16,761 bases of DNA from Berkiella sp964606325 (GTDB lineage Bacteria; Pseudomonadota; Gammaproteobacteria; Berkiellales; Berkiellaceae), in NCBI GenBank assembly GCA_964606325.1, contig CAZSGE010000055.1, positions 1 through 16,761 on the forward strand, given 5' to 3'. Under the pieces are notes generated by a model that was not told the origin of the DNA, did no database searches, and was given only the letters and a program-made list of their open reading frames with translations. Position 1 is the stretch's first letter, and each line of letters starts with the position of its first letter. Shown piece after piece: positions 1 through 7,724 of the stretch. Both the position numbers and the translations under genes were made by a program.

Positions 1-446
1 GCGAAAATAGCCCTCCACCTTTGGCACGTTTTGTTGATGCACAAGTTGCAGCAGTTGATTTTGTCGATGGAGATGGTTTGCTCATGGCACCCACCATTGC
101 CGTGAGTCAATTACTGCAAAGACATCATCTGACATTACAGGATTTTGATTTTTACGAAATTCATGAAGCTTTTACCGGACAAGTACTGTGCACACTGAAA
201 GCTTGGGAAACAGATGCTTACTGTAAAAACGTTTTGCAATTAGAAAAGGCCTTAGGCCCCATTGATAAAACAAAAATGAATGTCAAAGGTGGCAGCGTAG
301 CGCTTGGGCACCCTTTTGCTGCAACCGGCGCCAGAATCGTTGCTTCTATGGCAAAGATGCTTCACCAAAACAAAAAAGGCCGTGGTCTTATTTCTATTTG
401 TACTGCTGGTGGCATGGGTGTGGCAGCGATTTTAGAAGCGATATAA
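1..446 (+). CDS. Acetyl-CoA C-acyltransferase (thiolase), C-terminal part, FadI-like; 5' end outside window
   Basis: The reading frame is open to the left edge (first full codon at base 3), so this is the C-terminal ~147 residues of a larger protein; no start lies in the window. Visible thiolase signatures are YEIHEAF (the HEAF histidine block), NVKGGSVALGHPFAATGAR (the GHP catalytic histidine loop) and CTAGGMGVAAILE, which holds the second catalytic cysteine near the C-terminus. These three blocks in this order define the C-terminal thiolase domain, which carries out thiolytic cleavage of 3-ketoacyl-CoA to acetyl-CoA plus a shortened acyl-CoA, or the reverse condensation. The insertion between the HEAF and GHPF blocks resembles the longer FadI type more than the short FadA type. 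A FadJ-type partner would be expected to the left but cannot be seen. The family call is firm; the exact paralogue is not. Confidence 0.9.
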   Translation, partial: ENSPPPLARFVDAQVAAVDFVDGDGLLMAPTIAVSQLLQRHHLTLQDFDFYEIHEAFTGQVLCTLKAWETDAYCKNVLQLEKALGPIDKTKMNVKGGSVALGHPFAATGARIVASMAKMLHQNKKGRGLISICTAGGMGVAAILEAI

Positions 447-460
447 GCCTTTATCCGAAT

Positions 461-482
461 TCCCGCGGCAAATACCGCGGGA
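461..482. terminator. Perfect hairpin between convergent thiolase and uup genes
   Basis: TCCCGCGG (461-468) and CCGCGGGA (475-482) form an uninterrupted 8-bp GC-rich stem with the 6-nt loop CAAATA. It sits 15 nt after the thiolase stop and 14 nt before the uup stop, the usual place for a shared bidirectional terminator. Neither side has a clear T tract, so it may act only as a 3'-end stabilising or weak termination element. Confidence 0.5.
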
Positions 483-495
483 TCCATCTGGCGTG

Positions 496-2391
496 TTATT
501 TACTATCTAATATTTCCCAGCGCTCATAAGCCTGAGTCAATTCCTTTTTAAGGCTCGCAAGCGAAATCGCTATTTTTTCTAGCTCATCTTTGGGTTTGCT
601 ATAAAAATCGGGCAAACACATTTGCGCTTCTATCGCGCTTATTTGTGATTCCAATTTTTCTATCAAAGCAGGCAAAGAAGCTAATTCTTTTTGTTCCTGA
701 TGGCTCAGCTTTTTAGTCTTTGGGGACTGAACCTCTTGCGATTTTTCTACTTTCTTTTCCTTAGGAGCACTTTCTTTTGGCTTTTCTTTTGGTAACGCTT
801 TTGCTCTTTGCAACCAATCGCTATAACCACCTACGTTAATGACAATATTATTGTCTTCATCGTAAGCGATGCAGTGCGTTGCGATGTTATCGATAAATTC
901 TCTATCGTGGCTAATAATAATCACGGTACCCTGATAGTTAAGCAACAGTGTTTCAAGAACATCTAATGATTCAATATCTAAATCGTTGGTGGGCTCATCT
1001 AATACTAAAACATTGGCTGGTTTTGCAAAAAGTTTTGCCAGCATTAAACGATTTTTCTCACCCCCGGATAAGGTGCGCGTCAGCGCCCGGCATTTGTTAG
1101 GAGAGAATAAAAAATCGCCTAAATAACCTATTACGTGCTTTTTCTTTCCCTGGATCTCAATGCTGTCATCGCCTTGTGCAACGTTATACATCACTACTTC
1201 ATCAGGATTTAAATGTTCTCTATTTTGATCAAAAAACGCAATTTGGTTTACAGGGCTTTGTTTGATAGTGCCTTTGGTTGGTTTTAATTGGCCAATTAGC
1301 AATTTTAACAGCGTGGTTTTACCAGAGCCATTTTGTCCGACAATCGCAATTTTATCCCCGCGTTGAATATTAAATGAGAAATCTTTTATAAGGGTTTTAT
1401 CTGGCGTATAACCAAAAGAGATATTCTCTGCTTGAATCACCATTTTGCCACCCATCACCGGGTCATTAACTTCAAATTTGGGCTTATCCTTGATGGTACG
1501 GCGTAATTTTCTTTCTTCACGCAGTGCCTTCAGTGCACGTACTCGGCCTTCATTACGTGTTCTTCGTGCTTTCACGCCTTGACGGATCCACACTTCTTCG
1601 TCAGATAATTTTTTATCAAATAAAGCGTTTTGTCTTTCTTCTGCTTCTAAGGCTTGCTCTTTGCGCTCAAGGTAAACATCATAATCAGAAGGGTAAGAGG
1701 TGAGCTTTCCTCTGTCGAGTTCAATAATGCGAGTTGCTAGTTTTCTCAACAAGGCACGATCATGTGTGATAAAAATGATGGTCTTAGGATAGTTTAACAA
1801 CATTTTTTCTAACCATTCGATAGCATTGAGATCTAAATGGTTAGTCGGTTCATCAAGCAGTAAAATGTCAGGCTCTTGCACTAAGGCTTGCGCTAATCCA
1901 ACACGACGGCGCCACCCACCTGATAGTTCAGACATTTTTTTGTCTTGAGGTAAATTTAAATCCTGAATGATTCTTTCAATGCGTTGTTGAATTTGCCAAC
2001 CATCACGCGTATCAATTTCCTGTTGCAGTCGAGTGACTTGGTTCATCCAAACGTCATCATGGTTTTCTGTTTGGGCAAGCAAATGATGATATTCAATTAA
2101 AATATTACTTAAGTCAGCCAAGCCATTAGCGACTGTTTCAAAGACAGTTGCATCATTCGCCTCTGGTAAGTCTTGGGACAGCATCGACACTCTTAAAAAG
2201 CTGGGCTTAATAAATTCGCCTTCATCGGGAACAATTTGCCCAGAAATGATCTTCAAAAGGGTTGATTTACCTTCGCCATTACGGCCAATGAGGGCAATAC
2301 GCTCTTTTTGTTCAAAATCCATACTGATATGGTCTAGAAGTGGGAATTGTCCGACTGAAAAATAGAGATTTTTAAGTGTCAATATTGGCAT
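496..2391 (-). CDS. uup: ABC-F family ATPase Uup
   Basis: A soluble 631-residue protein with two ATP-binding cassettes and no membrane segments, as expected for ABC-F proteins, which act on ribosomes or nucleic acids rather than as transporters. Cassette 1 has Walker A GRNGEGKST (36-44), signature LSGGW (156-160) and Walker B ILLLDEP (176-182). Cassette 2 has GQNGSGKTT (352-360), LSGGE (441-445) and VLVLDEP (461-467). The Arg/Lys-rich linker (about 240-310) and the C-terminal Lys/Glu-rich coiled coil (about 560-630, ending YERWEILDSK) mark the Uup branch. Uup is known to affect precise excision of transposons and to have a DNA-binding C-terminal domain; ribosome-linked roles are also described. 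The start is the ATG at 2389-2391, with only a weak Shine-Dalgarno. It lies 53 nt downstream of the cyclase gene on the same strand. Confidence 0.93.
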   Translation of the reverse strand: MPILTLKNLYFSVGQFPLLDHISMDFEQKERIALIGRNGEGKSTLLKIISGQIVPDEGEFIKPSFLRVSMLSQDLPEANDATVFETVANGLADLSNILIEYHHLLAQTENHDDVWMNQVTRLQQEIDTRDGWQIQQRIERIIQDLNLPQDKKMSELSGGWRRRVGLAQALVQEPDILLLDEPTNHLDLNAIEWLEKMLLNYPKTIIFITHDRALLRKLATRIIELDRGKLTSYPSDYDVYLERKEQALEAEERQNALFDKKLSDEEVWIRQGVKARRTRNEGRVRALKALREERKLRRTIKDKPKFEVNDPVMGGKMVIQAENISFGYTPDKTLIKDFSFNIQRGDKIAIVGQNGSGKTTLLKLLIGQLKPTKGTIKQSPVNQIAFFDQNREHLNPDEVVMYNVAQGDDSIEIQGKKKHVIGYLGDFLFSPNKCRALTRTLSGGEKNRLMLAKLFAKPANVLVLDEPTNDLDIESLDVLETLLLNYQGTVIIISHDREFIDNIATHCIAYDEDNNIVINVGGYSDWLQRAKALPKEKPKESAPKEKKVEKSQEVQSPKTKKLSHQEQKELASLPALIEKLESQISAIEAQMCLPDFYSKPKDELEKIAISLASLKKELTQAYERWEILDSK

Positions 2392-2431
2392 ATAAGCTCA
2401 GAATATCTGTTATAAATAAAACCAGCTAAGC

Positions 2432-2437
2432 ATTATA
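2432..2437 (-). promoter_or_regulatory. Candidate -10 element for uup
   Basis: Read on the minus strand, a perfect TATAAT hexamer lies in the 53-nt gap between the cyclase stop and the uup start, about 41 nt before the uup ATG. No good -35 is found at 16-18 nt (the 17-nt position reads TTCGCC), so this is a -10 match only. If real, uup can be expressed independently of the cyclase gene. Confidence 0.3.
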
Positions 2438-2444
2438 CACTCAA

Positions 2445-4094
2445 CTAACCTTTTGGCGAAGATGTATTATTGCCACTCAAGTGTCGACGGGGGGTCTCAG
2501 GCGTGTCAGTGGGAGAATGCTGGACAAGCGGTGCAGATAAGGATTTGCGGCGCTCAAGACAAATCGAATCAAGTGACGGCGTATAATTAGCACTTTGAAT
2601 CAAAGTCAGTTCAGGCTCATCATTCTCACGGGGAATCTCACGTGTTACAAAATAAGTGGGTAATTTATCGAAAGATTTCACCTCATGTGTGCAGGGCGCA
2701 CATTCAAATGCATCTTTTACTAAATGATAAAACTCTGTCGTCATTTGCACTTGATTCGGTAAACTTGACGTTTCCATACGTGATGCCAAAATGGGTCCTT
2801 TACCTAACCAGTCTGTCTTTGGCTTTTGATGAGGCAATCTACAAATAACTTTTGCTGCTGCACCAATGTGAAGACCAAACCGAAAACTAATAGGATCATT
2901 ACGATCTTTATTTGAATCCATTAGAAATTGAGACAATTTTAAAGCCATTTTGAGCATCGATTTGGCATGTTCTGATTCAGATCCACTTGCACTAAGCATG
3001 ATGCAATCTGGTTGTATTTTCACCACTTCGATGCTTGGTTCGGTTTTGATTATATTAATAAAATTATTATAGATAAAATTAAGCAATGATATTAGCTCTG
3101 GCGTTGATGACCTTTCAACGCGTTTGGCGAAGTATTGCATATCAGCAAAAAGAAAAATGGCCTTCTCATGATCTGTAACAAGATCAAAAACTGCTTCTTG
3201 ATTATCGTGAGATCGCTGTGTGCCGGGTTTCTTTTCAGGCTTTTCAGAATTAATAGTTAACTGCTTAAACTGCTCTTCTATAGCGTTAGGTAAGCTCACC
3301 GATTTTTGTCTTTGATTAGATTGAGATAACGATGACGAAGCGCCAATTGTGGGCGCAGAAGAAGAAGTGCGTACGGATGTTAAAAAATCCCTTGGAGATG
3401 AAGCCCCTTGGTGTACAAAAAAAGTCTGATTTTCTGTAGGTGAAGACTCAGCAAGCAATTGACTAACGGCTTTACTTACTTGGATACGATCAGGCTGACC
3501 TGATGATTCCATTAACGATGCAACAATGACTCCCATACCAACCCAATCTTCACTGACATTAAATGGTATGCTACAACGGATTTTAGCGCCGGGCCCCATA
3601 TGCATGCCAATTCTAAAATGAACGGGATCATTTATTATTTTGTTTAAGTCATTTATAAATTCGGACATCGATACTGCCACAGTAAGCATCAATCGAGCTT
3701 GTTCAGGGCTTGACATCATTGAAGCACTCGATGAACTCAACATAATGCAATCAGCTGCAATTTTAACAATTGTGATAGTCGGATGTTTATTAACGATGTT
3801 AATGAACCCGGTGTATATTTTATTCAACAATGTCATTAATTCTTTTGTAGAGATGGATTGCGCTCGCTTAGTGAAGCCTTCCATATCTGCAAAAAGAAAC
3901 AAAGCATCCTGATCTTGATCTATCAAATGAAACACATCTTGTTTGTGGTTATCTTCAGCAGAAAAACCTTGCTCTATAGGCAAATTGTTTTTTGGCTTGC
4001 TCAAGGGTGAAAGTTGTAACGTCGGCGTCGGAATAACTATTTTTCGAAGGTAAGAGTCTGTTGAATCTGCTTTGGGATGTGAATCTAGACTCAT
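2445..4094 (-). CDS. Tandem class III nucleotidyl (adenylate/guanylate-type) cyclase, two catalytic domains in one chain
   Basis: A soluble 549-aa protein containing the same domain twice (about 58-215 and 306-462), joined by a Ser-rich linker and followed by a Ser/Pro-rich tail. Each copy begins FLFADM and has VKIxxDCIMLS, FRxGxHxG and a GxxxxxASxM segment, the order of class III cyclase blocks. Both metal-binding Asp positions are kept in both domains (D70/D115 and D318/D363), as is the lysine of the VKI block (K111, K359). The ribose-orienting Asn is Ile in both (I190, I435). The transition-state Arg is Leu in domain 1 (L194) but present in domain 2 (R439). One pseudo-heterodimeric site, using domain 1 metals and domain 2 Arg, is therefore the most that looks competent. 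There is no signal peptide or membrane segment. The ATG at 4092-4094 has no clear Shine-Dalgarno. Product (cAMP or cGMP) and activity are unknown. Confidence 0.8.
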   Translation of the reverse strand: MSLDSHPKADSTDSYLRKIVIPTPTLQLSPLSKPKNNLPIEQGFSAEDNHKQDVFHLIDQDQDALFLFADMEGFTKRAQSISTKELMTLLNKIYTGFINIVNKHPTITIVKIAADCIMLSSSSASMMSSPEQARLMLTVAVSMSEFINDLNKIINDPVHFRIGMHMGPGAKIRCSIPFNVSEDWVGMGVIVASLMESSGQPDRIQVSKAVSQLLAESSPTENQTFFVHQGASSPRDFLTSVRTSSSAPTIGASSSLSQSNQRQKSVSLPNAIEEQFKQLTINSEKPEKKPGTQRSHDNQEAVFDLVTDHEKAIFLFADMQYFAKRVERSSTPELISLLNFIYNNFINIIKTEPSIEVVKIQPDCIMLSASGSESEHAKSMLKMALKLSQFLMDSNKDRNDPISFRFGLHIGAAAKVICRLPHQKPKTDWLGKGPILASRMETSSLPNQVQMTTEFYHLVKDAFECAPCTHEVKSFDKLPTYFVTREIPRENDEPELTLIQSANYTPSLDSICLERRKSLSAPLVQHSPTDTPETPRRHLSGNNTSSPKG

Positions 4095-4264
4095 GAAATT
4101 ATGCCAAATTGCTTACTGATAGTTACTCAACTATAGAATATTTTAACTCTCTTTTCAATTCCAGACTGCACACTGAGTTACCTTACTTATTGAATTTTAC
4201 GCGATTTTGTTAATTGAATGAAGGCCATATTTTCTACCCACTTTGGAGAAATTGCACAAGTCTG

Positions 4265-4293
4265 TTGATATTCTAAGTCTAAGAAAGTAACAT
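4265..4293 (+). promoter_or_regulatory. Putative sigma70 promoter of the leader-peptide gene
   Basis: TTGATA (4265-4270) and TAACAT (4288-4293) are separated by 17 nt. Transcription would begin near 4300, giving a leader of about 37 nt before the ATG at 4337. It lies in the divergent gap upstream of the minus-strand cyclase gene and points only toward the peptide gene. Confidence 0.45.
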
Positions 4294-4336
4294 GCGTCAC
4301 GCTAAATGCAATTTTTAAATATGAAAGGTGAATACA

Positions 4337-4513
4337 ATGAAAACATTAAACCAAGAAGAATTGTTTCAAGTTTCAGGTGGGAATGATGAAGCTGTAGAAG
4401 TTCCAGCTGAAGTACCTGTTGAAGCTACTGCCGAAGTTGTTGTGGCAGAACCAACCTTTTTGCAAGTAGCAGGCGCTTACCTATCTAAGCTTGCTTTAGG
4501 CTGCTGCTCATAA
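4337..4513 (+). CDS. Small peptide with double-glycine leader (putative secreted bacteriocin/microcin-like precursor)
   Basis: A 58-aa product. The first 15 residues, MKTLNQEELFQVSGG, fit the double-glycine leader consensus exactly: Leu at -12, Glu at -8, Leu at -7, Val at -4, Gly-Gly at -2/-1. C39-peptidase ABC exporters cleave such leaders during secretion. The predicted 43-residue mature peptide starts at N16, is acidic (seven D/E against one K) with Val-Glu-Pro/Ala repeats (about 19-38), then has a hydrophobic stretch and ends GCCS with adjacent cysteines. I chose the ATG at 4337 because AGGTG lies 6 nt upstream and the leader then begins correctly; a GTG nine bases earlier has no comparable site. 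The gene is monocistronic, with its own promoter and terminator. No C39 transporter, immunity gene or modification enzyme is in the window. Antibacterial activity is not shown by the sequence; it could also be a signalling peptide. Confidence 0.75.
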   Translation: MKTLNQEELFQVSGGNDEAVEVPAEVPVEATAEVVVAEPTFLQVAGAYLSKLALGCCS

Positions 4514-4525
4514 GCAGGCCTTGCA

Positions 4526-4560
4526 GCAATGTTGGGTTCTCGCTCAACATTGCTCATTCT
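4526..4560 (+). terminator. Rho-independent terminator of the leader-peptide gene
   Basis: GCAATGTTG (4526-4534) pairs with CAACATTGC (4545-4553) as a perfect 9-bp stem, extendable by a G-T and a G-C pair, with a loop of about 6 nt. The pyrimidine-rich tail TCATTCTT follows. It begins 13 nt after the stop codon, so the small gene forms a self-contained transcription unit. Confidence 0.65.
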
Positions 4561-4629
4561 TCTCCCCAACCGCCTATCATTTCTTTAACTATACTCACAT
4601 TACCCGTTCTCACAATATGTTAAACTCAT

Positions 4630-5787
4630 ATGGATTGCACAGTTAAACGCCATTATATTGCAGTGCTTCTACTTATATTCTGCCCTCACGCTAGTTTTGC
4701 TGAAAATAGCACCCTGCGCTTTAGCCAGGCCTGCGATAAGGGACAACAAGTCGTCATTGCAGCCATGGGAGATTTACTCTTTCATCGCCCCTTGCAAATG
4801 AAAGCATCAACCATGGGCTATGACAGTCTTTGGAAAGAGGCGCTTCCGTTTATTGATCATGCCGATATTACCTATGCAAATTTAGAAGGGCCTATTGCCT
4901 CAGGAATTGATCCCTCTGGTAATTCAGTGTCTGATCCTAATCGCTTTGATTATGCTGTGTATTCAGATTTCCCGACATTTAATTATCATCCGCGCTTAGC
5001 GCAAGATCTGAAAAAAAGCGGTTTTACCATTGTTTCCACTGCCAATAATCATGCATTAGATAGACGTGCTATTGGTGTGGATAAAACTATAGACATCTTA
5101 GATAGCAAAAATGTATTACATGTGGGTTCAAGGAAAAGCGGCAGCCAAGCTCCTTTTTATACCACTATTGAACGTAACGGTATGAAAATAGCGTGGATAG
5201 CTTGCACCGAACACACCAATGGATTTGATGATAAAGAGCATCAGATCCGCTATTGCTATAAGAGCGAAGACAAAAAGTGGATCTTAGATACTATAGCGAA
5301 ATTAAAAGGATCTGTGGACGCCATAATTATTGCACCGCACTGGGGAAGTGAATACCAAGAGCAGGCAAATAGCACACAACGTGCTTTTGCCCATGCTGTA
5401 TTAGAGGCGGGTGCAAGCGCTGTTATTGGATCACACCCTCACGTTTTGCAGGAAGTTGAAAAATATACCACCAAAGATAATCGCCAAACCCTAATCAGCT
5501 ATTCGCTAGGAAACTTTGTCAGTTTTCAAGGCTCAACCAGAACACGTAGTACTATGATTTTATTGGTTGGCCTTACCAAAACAACGAAAGGCACCATCAT
5601 CAATGGTGTGCGCTTTGTACCGATGGTTATGCTTAATCGCAACGGTACACAACAAATTCATTTATCGAAGCTCAACAAAGATGAAGTGCATCTTAGTGCA
5701 TTTGGTTATATTTCAAGAGCCATTCCTAAGGGTAACGCTCTGTTTAACTTGCCAATTGTCACTAATCCAGAATGTGGTGGCCGCTAA
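4630..5787 (+). CDS. CapA/PGA_cap family protein (capsule/poly-gamma-glutamate synthesis type), secreted
   Basis: A 385-aa protein with an N-terminal Sec signal (KRH, then a hydrophobic stretch, likely cleaved after ASFA at residue 24). The rest matches the PGA_cap domain, which has a metallophosphoesterase-like fold: GDLLFHRPL (47-55), YANLEGPI (82-89), NNHALD (139-144), APHWGSEYQ (235-243), IGSHPHVLQ (266-274) and SYSLGNFVSFQ (290-300). The Asp, Asn and His residues in these blocks (D48, N84, N140, H141, H237, H269, H271) are the expected metal-site candidates. Family members take part in poly-gamma-glutamate capsule production in Bacillus, but most gammaproteobacterial homologues are uncharacterised. 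No capB/capC-like genes are near, so a capsule role should not be assumed. The ATG at 4630 has no strong Shine-Dalgarno. The 3' end overlaps the convergent hydrolase gene. Confidence 0.87.
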   Translation: MDCTVKRHYIAVLLLIFCPHASFAENSTLRFSQACDKGQQVVIAAMGDLLFHRPLQMKASTMGYDSLWKEALPFIDHADITYANLEGPIASGIDPSGNSVSDPNRFDYAVYSDFPTFNYHPRLAQDLKKSGFTIVSTANNHALDRRAIGVDKTIDILDSKNVLHVGSRKSGSQAPFYTTIERNGMKIAWIACTEHTNGFDDKEHQIRYCYKSEDKKWILDTIAKLKGSVDAIIIAPHWGSEYQEQANSTQRAFAHAVLEAGASAVIGSHPHVLQEVEKYTTKDNRQTLISYSLGNFVSFQGSTRTRSTMILLVGLTKTTKGTIINGVRFVPMVMLNRNGTQQIHLSKLNKDEVHLSAFGYISRAIPKGNALFNLPIVTNPECGGR

Positions 5788-6623
5788 TCTTGCAATGTTC
5801 TTTGGATGAACAATATGCGATCAAGTCTTTGCGCGGTTGATGTATATTGTTTCATTTTATCAGGGTGAAAGCTTGGATGAAGATAATGTAAAAAGGGTAT
5901 GGCAAGCTTTCTTAAAATACCTTCCTTACCCCAAAAAAAATGAAATGACTCACGATAAAAGGATGCCGACAAATACAATTTGTCATAGATAACCATATGA
6001 AAGAAACAATTAAAAAATGCGATGAGCAGTAAAAATCCCGCCAGGAAAAATCCTGCAATCCGCTGAAAATAATTTCCTTTGGAAGCTTTAAAAATATCAA
6101 AAGCAACGGCTCTATGCTCTACTTCTTCGATAAAGTGCCAATGCCAAATGGCAACAATTCTTTCATCCGCGCCGTCAAAAAGGGTTGCATCGCTTAAATA
6201 CATATCCGCTGCCACAGCGGTATAGTGCTCAATAGCGGCCACCATGGCCAGTCTAATTTTTTTCCCTGCCAAAAATGCGATGACAACCGAAAGTACTTGA
6301 TAAAAACTGCCTTTGGCTTTTAATTTTGGATAAAAGGGTTTAACCGATTTAAGGTAGAGCTTTAGATGCTCTTTGCTGTGATTGATTTCTTGACGAGCAA
6401 ATGCCAGTGCATTTTTTCGCAATAATGGGCACTTGATAGTTCTAATATGCGGTAATACACAACCTACAAAGAATCGCTCACCAAATGGGATCCCTGTCGT
6501 CAGCGTGTTGGCATGCAGTGTTTTGACGGCCGAGCCATTAAGCCAATACCGAGTGGCGACTTTATCAAGCTTAAATTTGAATTTACGTGTAACGAGTACG
6601 TCCTTGTGATTCTCTACTATCAA
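5784..6623 (-). CDS. Predicted metal-dependent hydrolase (PF10118/COG3687 type), ferritin-like diiron protein
   Basis: A 279-aa protein. It has the paired ExxH pattern of ferritin-like diiron proteins: E49 (GERFF), E79/H82 (QEINHS), E132/H133 (IEHYTA) and E167/H170 (EEVEHRAVAFD). The NHSKEH and WHWHFIEEVEHRAVAFD blocks are typical of the 'predicted metal-dependent hydrolase' family; its true substrate is unknown despite the name. A hydrophobic segment (about 188-212) suggests membrane association. The start is a TTG (6621-6623): AGGGA lies 7 nt upstream, an in-frame TAG lies shortly before, and the next Met is far inside. Its stop overlaps the convergent capA-like stop by three bases. A regulator or redox partner is not adjacent. 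Confidence 0.8.
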   Translation of the reverse strand: MIVENHKDVLVTRKFKFKLDKVATRYWLNGSAVKTLHANTLTTGIPFGERFFVGCVLPHIRTIKCPLLRKNALAFARQEINHSKEHLKLYLKSVKPFYPKLKAKGSFYQVLSVVIAFLAGKKIRLAMVAAIEHYTAVAADMYLSDATLFDGADERIVAIWHWHFIEEVEHRAVAFDIFKASKGNYFQRIAGFFLAGFLLLIAFFNCFFHMVIYDKLYLSASFYRESFHFFWGKEGILRKLAIPFLHYLHPSFHPDKMKQYTSTAQRLDRILFIQRTLQD

Positions 6624-6703
6624 TGTGGTATCCCTAAAATAGATGCGCAGCTAATTACCCTCTAAGTATAATTCATTCATTTAAGGTAGTGCGCGAATAA
6701 TAT

Positions 6704-6731
6704 TTGCGTCCAGTAGTCAGTCTGCTATAAA
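6704..6731 (+). promoter_or_regulatory. Putative sigma70 promoter upstream of the Pro/Lys-rich protein gene
   Basis: TTGCGT (6704-6709) and TATAAA (6726-6731) are spaced by 16 nt. Transcription would start near 6738, about 65 nt before the chosen ATG at 6804. The element lies in the divergent gap with the hydrolase gene. Confidence 0.45.
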
Positions 6732-6803
6732 ATAAAGCCTTAGAAATTAATTATCTATTCGACCAACAAAGCATGGATGCCTGTCTCATTAACAGGTGCA
6801 AAA

Positions 6804-7724
6804 ATGATTCAATTTGACGCTCAAGAACCCGGGCATTCTACTTTTAAACTTTCAAAACTTGTTCAAGATCCCGATCTATATAAACTTATTACCCAGCTGC
6901 CTAAAGCAGAGGTTATACAAAGCATCGATGATCTTCCGCCTTATACAGCAAGCCTTATCAGAACGTGCTTTATCAATATTTATTCTTATGTCACACAAAG
7001 AGATTACGTAGAAAACACAGAGACGTTTTTCATTCATGTTTGTGGAACCGTTTTTTATGAGTCATCAACAAATGTCTTAATTAAAGAAAAAGATCATGCG
7101 AAAAAAGCTGCTAATATTTATCAGATGATTCAAGGCACCCTAAAAGAGTTAAAAGAAAAACTGTCAAATTACCCCTTGAGTGTAGTTCAAAAGGACATTT
7201 TAACTTCACTTGTCAAGCTTTTGGAAAGTCACGAGATATTATTTAAATTAACTTTAGATGGTATTTCAGAAGATAAAAAACAACATTTAGAAGAACACCA
7301 AGGCCTAGACCTAAGTGCTGCTCCCAAGCAATTGACTCCCGTTAAAAGAAAAGTAATTCGGGCTGCGCATCCCTCATCTCCTTTAAAAGAAGAAGGCACA
7401 CCAAAGAAACTCTCCCAAGAAAATAAAATAAGTCTTGGTTTACTTGCACCTCCTCCGCCCCCCAAAAAACGTAAGGGTCCTCTTTTTGAAGAAATTAATG
7501 CAGTGGCAGAACAACCTGAACGCGCTGACAATTCTGATGAAGAGCCAGATCTTCCACAACTTGGTAAATTGTTAAAAAAGCCTGCAAAAGCCGAAAAAGG
7601 GTTAGAGGAATATCTCACTGATCACATGGATAGTTTATTGAGATTTTCCCCAACTCAGTATACAAGCAAGCCGAATAAACCTGAGAAGGTTAGAGCGGAA
7701 AAAAAGAAAGCGCCAAGAAAATAG
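6804..7724 (+). CDS. Unrecognised Pro/Lys-rich protein with NLS-like motif; possible effector
   Basis: I do not recognise this 306-aa protein. The first ~165 residues look like a compact, largely helical globular domain (for example LKELKEKLSNYPLSVVQKD). The remainder is low-complexity and charged: TPVKRK (about 178-183), a five-proline run leading directly into PKKRKGP (about 216-226), an acidic stretch DNSDEEPD (about 242-249) and a strongly basic C-terminus ending AEKKKAPRK. There is no signal peptide or membrane segment. PPPPPKKRK resembles classical monopartite nuclear localisation signals. The ATG at 6804 is preferred because AGGTG sits 5 nt before it; an in-frame ATG at 6777 would add nine residues but lacks a Shine-Dalgarno. 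Position beside the kinase and phospholipase genes suggests a host-directed protein, which is inference only. Confidence 0.65.
   Translation: MIQFDAQEPGHSTFKLSKLVQDPDLYKLITQLPKAEVIQSIDDLPPYTASLIRTCFINIYSYVTQRDYVENTETFFIHVCGTVFYESSTNVLIKEKDHAKKAANIYQMIQGTLKELKEKLSNYPLSVVQKDILTSLVKLLESHEILFKLTLDGISEDKKQHLEEHQGLDLSAAPKQLTPVKRKVIRAAHPSSPLKEEGTPKKLSQENKISLGLLAPPPPPKKRKGPLFEEINAVAEQPERADNSDEEPDLPQLGKLLKKPAKAEKGLEEYLTDHMDSLLRFSPTQYTSKPNKPEKVRAEKKKAPRK

Noticed and set aside
3640..3912. Plus-strand open frame of 90 codons inside the cyclase gene
   Set aside because: It is antisense to the conserved cyclase domain 1, with no ribosome site or recognisable domain.
7229..7618. Minus-strand open frame of 129 codons inside the Pro/Lys-rich gene
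   Set aside because: The plus-strand gene has a promoter and ribosome site; the antisense frame is Ser/Gly-rich low complexity mirroring the Pro/Lys codons.
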